48,296 nucleotides of DNA. It comes from Pollutimonas sp036675955 (GTDB lineage Bacteria > Pseudomonadota > Gammaproteobacteria > Burkholderiales > Burkholderiaceae_B). Below the pieces are notes generated by a model that was given only the letters and a program-made list of their open reading frames with translations, searched no databases and was not told the DNA's origin. Positions 43,883 through 48,296 of this stretch are shown here, one piece after another; position 1 is the stretch's first letter; each line of letters starts with the position of its first letter. A program made the translations under genes and the position numbers. The stretch is taken from the NCBI GenBank assembly GCA_036675955.1, contig JAKFDW010000401.1:1-48296 (forward strand), written 5' to 3'.

Positions 43883-45091
43883 ATGGACACGATAAAGACC
43901 ACCCCGCCCGCATCCTCCCCGGTAGCGGTACACGCCGCCACCGACATCGCAGACAGTGACGCCACCGCGAAGCCCGCCGTGGAACTCCCTGTTCCAGAGT
44001 TGCGGCCGCGGGTCCAGGCTGGTGGATTGGCATTGACCGTGCTCGCCACCATTGCGTTCATTTTCTCGCTGCAATGGGCCCGCGAGTTCTTTATCCCGCT
44101 CGTCTTCGGAATACTGATTGCCTACACGCTCAGCCCCGTGGTCCTTTGGCTGGAACGGCGCAAGGTTCCACGGGTGGTAGGCGCTACGCTGGTCATGCTG
44201 GCCCTGTTCGGCTCTGCAGCCGGTGTGCTGACTTCCGTCTATAACCAAGCGCAGTCCATTGTCGATGAGCTGCCGGTTGCAACCTATAAACTGAACAATG
44301 CCCTCCAGCGGATCGATAACGGAGAGCTCGGCACGCTGGACAAGTTGCGCAGCGCCGCGGATGCCCTGAAAAAAGCGGCCAGCCCAAGCACTGACGCAAT
44401 AAAGGATGCCGCCGCCGCACCAAGCGCGGTCCAGCCGCCCGATTTCAATTTGAATGAGTGGCTGTGGGCTGGATCGCTTAGCGTCGCGGCCTTCGCCGGC
44501 AAGCTGATCGTGATCATGTTTCTGGTGTTTTTTGCCTTGCTGTCCGGTGACACCTTCAAGCGCAAGTTGGTCAAAATGACCGGACCGTCTCTATCGAACA
44601 AGAAAATCACGGTCCAGATTCTGGATGACATCAATTTGTCGATCCAGAAATATATGCTGATGCTGCTGGTCACCAACACGCTTTTGGGACTGGTGACCTG
44701 GGTAGTCCTGTACTTCATAGGCATGGAGAATTCCGGCGCCTGGGCTGTGGTGGCCGGACTGCTGCACATCATCCCCTATTTCGGGACAGTCATCGCCGCC
44801 GCCGCGACCGGGTCGGCGGCCTTCCTGCAATTCGAATCGTTCACAATGATGGGCCTCGTTATGGTGGCCACGCTGGCGATCGCCTCCGTGGTAGGCACCC
44901 TGGTCACAACGTGGATGACAGGACGCATTGCAAAAATGAACGCGACAGCCGTTTTTGTGGCCTTGCTGTTCGGCGGCTGGCTCTGGGGCGTCTGGGGCAT
45001 GTTACTGTGCGTTCCCATTGTCGTCGTCGTCAAAGTGATCTCGCAACACATCGATGGACTCCAACCCGTCGCCGAACTATTGGGCGAATGA
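43883..45091 (+). CDS. AI-2E family transporter (PerM-like), first copy
   Basis: A 402-residue membrane protein of the AI-2E/PerM (UPF0118) family with about eight helices: ILIAYTLSPVVLWLERR near the start, LLVTNTLLGLVTWVVLYFIG and HIIPYFGTVIAAAATGSAAFL in the second half. A polar segment (about 125-180) lies in the periplasmic or cytoplasmic middle domain. Members export autoinducer-2 or act as Na+/H+ antiporters, so the substrate is open. A second, diverged copy follows after 106 bases. Confidence 0.9.
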   Translation: MDTIKTTPPASSPVAVHAATDIADSDATAKPAVELPVPELRPRVQAGGLALTVLATIAFIFSLQWAREFFIPLVFGILIAYTLSPVVLWLERRKVPRVVGATLVMLALFGSAAGVLTSVYNQAQSIVDELPVATYKLNNALQRIDNGELGTLDKLRSAADALKKAASPSTDAIKDAAAAPSAVQPPDFNLNEWLWAGSLSVAAFAGKLIVIMFLVFFALLSGDTFKRKLVKMTGPSLSNKKITVQILDDINLSIQKYMLMLLVTNTLLGLVTWVVLYFIGMENSGAWAVVAGLLHIIPYFGTVIAAAATGSAAFLQFESFTMMGLVMVATLAIASVVGTLVTTWMTGRIAKMNATAVFVALLFGGWLWGVWGMLLCVPIVVVVKVISQHIDGLQPVAELLGE

Positions 45092-45197
45092 GCGCCCTTT
45101 CGCATAGAATTATCGAATCGCGGCGCCCTGACGTTATGCCTCTGGAAAAAGTCGCAGGGCTGTGCGCCTTGCGCCCCTCCCATTCCCTGGATGCTGG

Positions 45198-46262
45198 ATG
45201 AACAACTCCGACCTTTATTTTCGAACTTTCATACTCATGTTGGTCATCGTCACGATGGCCTTCATCTCTGTACTGCTGCCCTTCTACGCCGCGATTTTTT
45301 GGGGCGCCATCCTTGCCATACTGTTTACGCCCCTGCACAAGCGCCTGTTGGCGAAAATGCGCGGAAGACCGAATCTGGCTGCGCTTACGACGCTGCTGAT
45401 CATTGTTCTCATCGTCATCCTGCCCGCGATCCTGATAACCGGCGCCTTGCTGCAAGAAGGCGCCGCCATCTATAACCGCATCAGTTCCGGTGAAGTCAAT
45501 GTGGGCGAATACCTCGAGCAGATCCTCAGCGCCTTGCCGCCTTCGGTCCATGCCGTGCTCGATCGCTTCGGCGTCGGCGACATTTTCAGCTTGCGGGAAA
45601 AACTCACAGAGGGCGCGTTGCGAGGAAGCAAGGTACTTGCAACCCAAGCCGTGAACGTTGGACAGAACACGTTCGAGTTCATCGTCGGCATGGGCGTAAT
45701 GCTGTACATACTGTATTTCCTGCTGCGCGACGGCGCCCACCTGGCGCGCACCAGCAAGCAGCTCATACCGCTTAGCGACGAGCACAAGCAGCATCTCTTT
45801 CGCAAATTCGCCACCGTTGTACGGGCCACCGTCAAAGGCAACATCGTTGTCGCCATCACCCAGGGCGCCCTGGGCGGCCTGATGTTCTGGTTTCTGGGCA
45901 TCCAGGGCGCATTGCTGTGGGGCGTGCTCATGGCCTTTCTGTCCCTGCTGCCCGCCGTCGGCGCCGCCCTGATCTGGCTGCCGGTATCCATTTATTTCCT
46001 GGTCACCGGCGCCATCTGGGAGGGCGTGACGCTTGCCGTTTTCGGTGTACTGGTGATAGGCCTGGTCGACAATATCTTGCGCCCGCTGCTGGTCGGCAAA
46101 GACACCAAGATTCCCGATTACGTGATATTGATTTCGACGTTGGGCGGACTGTCGGTATTTGGGCTGAATGGCTTCGTCATCGGCCCCTTGTTCGCCGCCT
46201 TGTTCATTGCGTGCTGGGACCTCTTCCCCTCGGCCATCCGCATGAATCAGCAGGACGAATGA
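45198..46262 (+). CDS. AI-2E family transporter (PerM/YdiK-like), second copy
   Basis: A 354-residue member of the same family. Helices include FISVLLPFYAAIFWGAILAILF at the N-terminus and GLMFWFLGIQGALLWGVLMAF and GVLVIGLVDNILRPLLVGKD near the C-terminus; the last is a family hallmark. Identity to the first copy is low, so this is not a recent duplication. I start at the ATG at 45198. It is convergent with the MAPEG gene, four bases apart. Confidence 0.9.
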   Translation: MNNSDLYFRTFILMLVIVTMAFISVLLPFYAAIFWGAILAILFTPLHKRLLAKMRGRPNLAALTTLLIIVLIVILPAILITGALLQEGAAIYNRISSGEVNVGEYLEQILSALPPSVHAVLDRFGVGDIFSLREKLTEGALRGSKVLATQAVNVGQNTFEFIVGMGVMLYILYFLLRDGAHLARTSKQLIPLSDEHKQHLFRKFATVVRATVKGNIVVAITQGALGGLMFWFLGIQGALLWGVLMAFLSLLPAVGAALIWLPVSIYFLVTGAIWEGVTLAVFGVLVIGLVDNILRPLLVGKDTKIPDYVILISTLGGLSVFGLNGFVIGPLFAALFIACWDLFPSAIRMNQQDE

Positions 46263-46266
46263 CCTG

Positions 46267-46635
46267 TCACAAGAACAGAATGACGATATTCACGCCTAAC
46301 CCCAATGCCCAGACTACCGTGCGCACCAGACCATAGCCAGCGATATATACCGCAAGATAGATCAGCCTGAGCACGATCCAGGCAAGCATCAGGCTGGCGA
46401 GCGTCGCGGGGTCCGCCATTTTGAATAGTGCGAACAGCACGGCCGCATAGAAGAAAGGCAAACTCTCGAACAGATTGGCCTGTGCGGAGTTTGCCCGTGC
46501 GCGCCAACCTCCCTGGTTGGCCAGCCAGGAGCGCGGATCGTTGTTGTCATACTGCTTTCCGCCCGCCTTCGATATGCCAGCCGCCACAATGGGCAGAATG
46601 GCGGCGGCCAACATCAACCATGAGATGGTTTTCAT
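46267..46635 (-). CDS. MAPEG family membrane protein
   Basis: A 122-residue four-helix membrane protein of the MAPEG group (eicosanoid and glutathione metabolism relatives). The RARANSAQANLFESLPFFYAAV segment is the family's most typical part. Bacterial members are mostly uncharacterised. The ATG has GAGGGGAG upstream. It stands alone between the AI-2E permease and the chemoreceptor gene. Confidence 0.88.
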   Translation of the reverse strand: MKTISWLMLAAAILPIVAAGISKAGGKQYDNNDPRSWLANQGGWRARANSAQANLFESLPFFYAAVLFALFKMADPATLASLMLAWIVLRLIYLAVYIAGYGLVRTVVWALGLGVNIVILFL

Positions 46636-46722
46636 GAACTGTCTCCCCTCGCGCTTGTTATACCGGAAAGACGCGTTAGCGCCTACGGCACACTATAAGC
46701 GCATCGGCATCACAGTTCCACG

Positions 46723-48036
46723 CTAAGCAGCATGGGTAATATCCCTGGTAACCTGATCCAGCTGGGACGACTGCGTAAGCGAGGCCTGTTCCACTTGGCC
46801 CATGATTTGCGTGACATCTTGCGAGGAAGCCATGATCTCATCCATCGTTTTCCTTGCTGACTGAACAAGCACCGCGGCTTTGTCCACTTGCTCTACGGAA
46901 GAAAGGATAAGCTGCTTGATTTCACGAGCAGAGTTGGCGCTGTTCTGAGCCAGGCCGCGCACTTCCGCGGCCACGACGGCAAACCCCCTGCCGTGCTGGC
47001 CCGCCCTGGCCGCCTCGACGGCCGCGTTCAACGCCAGGATATTCGTCTGAAATGCTATCGTATCCATGACGCCGATGATTTCAGAAATGCGTCGCGAGCT
47101 GTCGGTGATCGCCATAATGGTGGACACCACATTTTGCACATTCTGCCCGCCCTTCAAGGCGACATCGGACGCCCCCATGGCCAGGTCGTGCGCTTTGGAC
47201 GCGCGTTCGGCATTCTCCTTCAGCCCCTGCACGGCAACGCCCAATGTCTGGGCTGCCGTAAACCGGCGCGTGATATCGGTTGCGTATTTCACCACCTTGA
47301 AAGGCCTGCCCGCGGCGTTGAGAATGGGGTTGTAGCTCGCGTCGATCCATACTTCGCGCCCATTCTTCCCGATGCGCAGGTACTGCCCGGTGTCGTGCTC
47401 CCCGCGGCCCAATTTACGCCAAAACTCGGCGTACGACGGATTGTTGCGCTGCTCCGGAAGCACGAACATGCTGTGGTGACGCCCGACGACCTCCTCATGT
47501 GCGTAACCCATTGCGCCCAGGAATAGATCGTTGGCGTTGATGATCGTTCCGTCCAGTTCGAACTCGATGATGGCCTGGACTTTGGAGATGGCGTCCAGCT
47601 GCCCTTCGGCATTTGCGTTGTGGTTCTGCTGGTCGGTGATGTCGGTGGCGTACTTGACCACCTTGAAGGGCCGCCCTTTATGGTCGACGATAGGGTTGTA
47701 ACTTGCTTGCAGCCAGACATCGCGCCCGTCACGGGCTACCCTGCGATACAGTCCCGATTCGTAATTGCCCTGGCCCAGCTTATGCCAGAAATTCGCGTAA
47801 GCCGGCGATTCACGCTCTTGCGGATCGACGAAAATCGAATGATGCCGGCCCAGAATATCGTCAAGACGGTGTCCCACAGTCTTGAGGAAGTTGTCGTTGG
47901 CCATGAGGATGTGGCCGTGAAGATCAAACTCAATAACAGCCTGCGACTTGTGTATCGCTGCCAGTTGGCCATACAAGTCGGCATGGCGTGTGTGCAGACC
48001 GCGCTGAAAGAGGCGGGATAAAGGCCAAACTGCCAT
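46723..48036 (-). CDS. Soluble chemoreceptor with two PAS domains (BdlA-like)
   Basis: A 437-residue methyl-accepting-type protein without membrane helices. Two PAS domains (about 22-135 and 145-255) are close copies: each has GRHHS(I/M)FV, then ASYNPI and GRPFKVVKYATDIT. A short signalling domain follows, with the tip MDTIAFQTNILALNAAVEAA and GRGFAVVAAEVRGLAQ. The size and order match BdlA of Pseudomonas, a biofilm dispersal sensor, and other energy taxis receptors. The cofactor and signal are unknown. The ATG has AAGGGGAA upstream. Confidence 0.9.
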   Translation of the reverse strand: MAVWPLSRLFQRGLHTRHADLYGQLAAIHKSQAVIEFDLHGHILMANDNFLKTVGHRLDDILGRHHSIFVDPQERESPAYANFWHKLGQGNYESGLYRRVARDGRDVWLQASYNPIVDHKGRPFKVVKYATDITDQQNHNANAEGQLDAISKVQAIIEFELDGTIINANDLFLGAMGYAHEEVVGRHHSMFVLPEQRNNPSYAEFWRKLGRGEHDTGQYLRIGKNGREVWIDASYNPILNAAGRPFKVVKYATDITRRFTAAQTLGVAVQGLKENAERASKAHDLAMGASDVALKGGQNVQNVVSTIMAITDSSRRISEIIGVMDTIAFQTNILALNAAVEAARAGQHGRGFAVVAAEVRGLAQNSANSAREIKQLILSSVEQVDKAAVLVQSARKTMDEIMASSQDVTQIMGQVEQASLTQSSQLDQVTRDITHAA

Positions 48037-48157
48037 ACAAATTCCCCTTTGGGCTCGTTCTTTTCGTTTACGGCGCCGGGAAACAAAAGTTTAGGCCTAT
48101 AGCTTTCGCGGGCAAGCCTCGTCTCGATGGGCTCGCTACAATAGCGTCCAGAATATG

Positions 48158-48163
48158 TATAAT
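48158..48163 (+). promoter_or_regulatory. -10 element of the tRNA-Thr promoter
   Basis: A perfect TATAAT about 58 bases before the tRNA. No strong -35 is seen. The inverted repeat CGCTA-CAA-TAGCG lies just upstream (48133-48145). Confidence 0.5.
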
Positions 48164-48220
48164 AATGGGCTTGGCAAGATATCGAGACACGCACCGCGCG
48201 GTCTTATGTACGCTAAAGAA

Positions 48221-48296
48221 GCCGATGTAGCTCAGTTGGTAGAGCAGCTCATTCGTAATGAGAAGGTCGGGGGTTCGACTCCTCTCATCGGCACCA
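48221..48296 (+). tRNA. tRNA-Thr (CGT)
   Basis: A 76-base cloverleaf ending exactly at the window edge with encoded CCA. Acceptor arms GCCGATG and CATCGGC pair fully, the anticodon loop is TTCGTAA with anticodon CGT (reads ACG), and the T-arm holds GGTTCGACTCC. Confidence 0.97.

Overview
The window looks like a chromosomal segment of a motile, high-GC betaproteobacterium, most likely of the Alcaligenaceae (Bordetella/Achromobacter/Pusillimonas relatives). The reasons are the flhD-flhC-motA-motB order at the left edge, the six-gene glycerol ABC importer joined to glpD, a NodT-EmrA-EmrB efflux operon behind a MarR regulator, and the general style of the proteins. This placement is inference; no rRNA is present.

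Layout. 1-2.8 kb: the end of the flagellar master operon (flhDC, motA, motB cut by the window edge), minus strand, behind an AT-rich region with phased TTTACA words. 3.1 kb: an NlpC/P60 lipoprotein. 3.6-13.8 kb: a glycerol regulon. glpS-glpT-glpP-glpQ-glpU-glpV-glpD run on the minus strand (import, then oxidation of glycerol-3-phosphate), and glpR-glpK diverge from them. 13.8-17.4 kb: a methyltransferase, a TM2 protein, a lipoate-ligase-family enzyme, a DUF5993 microprotein coupled to DsbB, and an orphan ribbon-helix-helix protein. 17.4-21.9 kb: a SulP/STAS anion transporter and a Cd/Zn/Pb P-type ATPase divergent from its MerR-type regulator, with a clear MerR operator.

21.9-26.7 kb is a nitric-oxide detoxification module: ytfE and quinol-type norB read from a sigma-54 promoter, facing norR across three GGT-N7-ACC NorR boxes. 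26.7-35.1 kb holds a tautomerase, a persulfide-dioxygenase-like hydrolase, an SbmA/YddA-like ABC exporter with an unusual insert, SirB2, a YeiH transporter with a divergent LysR regulator, a patatin and a DMT exporter. 35.2-40.1 kb is the MarR-controlled tripartite efflux operon with an operator before each unit. A ferritin-like protein and tRNA-Asn follow.

41.0-42.3 kb, downstream of tRNA-Asn, is visibly AT-richer and looks like a decayed accessory patch: IS-end-like repeats, a truncated phage-type HTH peptide, and two orphan genes. 42.3-43.5 kb carries small stress-type proteins (DUF3606, a low-complexity secreted protein, CsbD). Two AI-2E-family permeases, a MAPEG protein, a double-PAS soluble chemoreceptor and tRNA-Thr close the window.

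No single unmistakable new system stands out. The best candidates for follow-up are the complementary degeneracy of the GlpS/GlpT ATPases, the DUF5993-DsbB couple, the ABC exporter with a roughly 76-residue insert in its ATPase domain, and the phased repeat array before flhDC.
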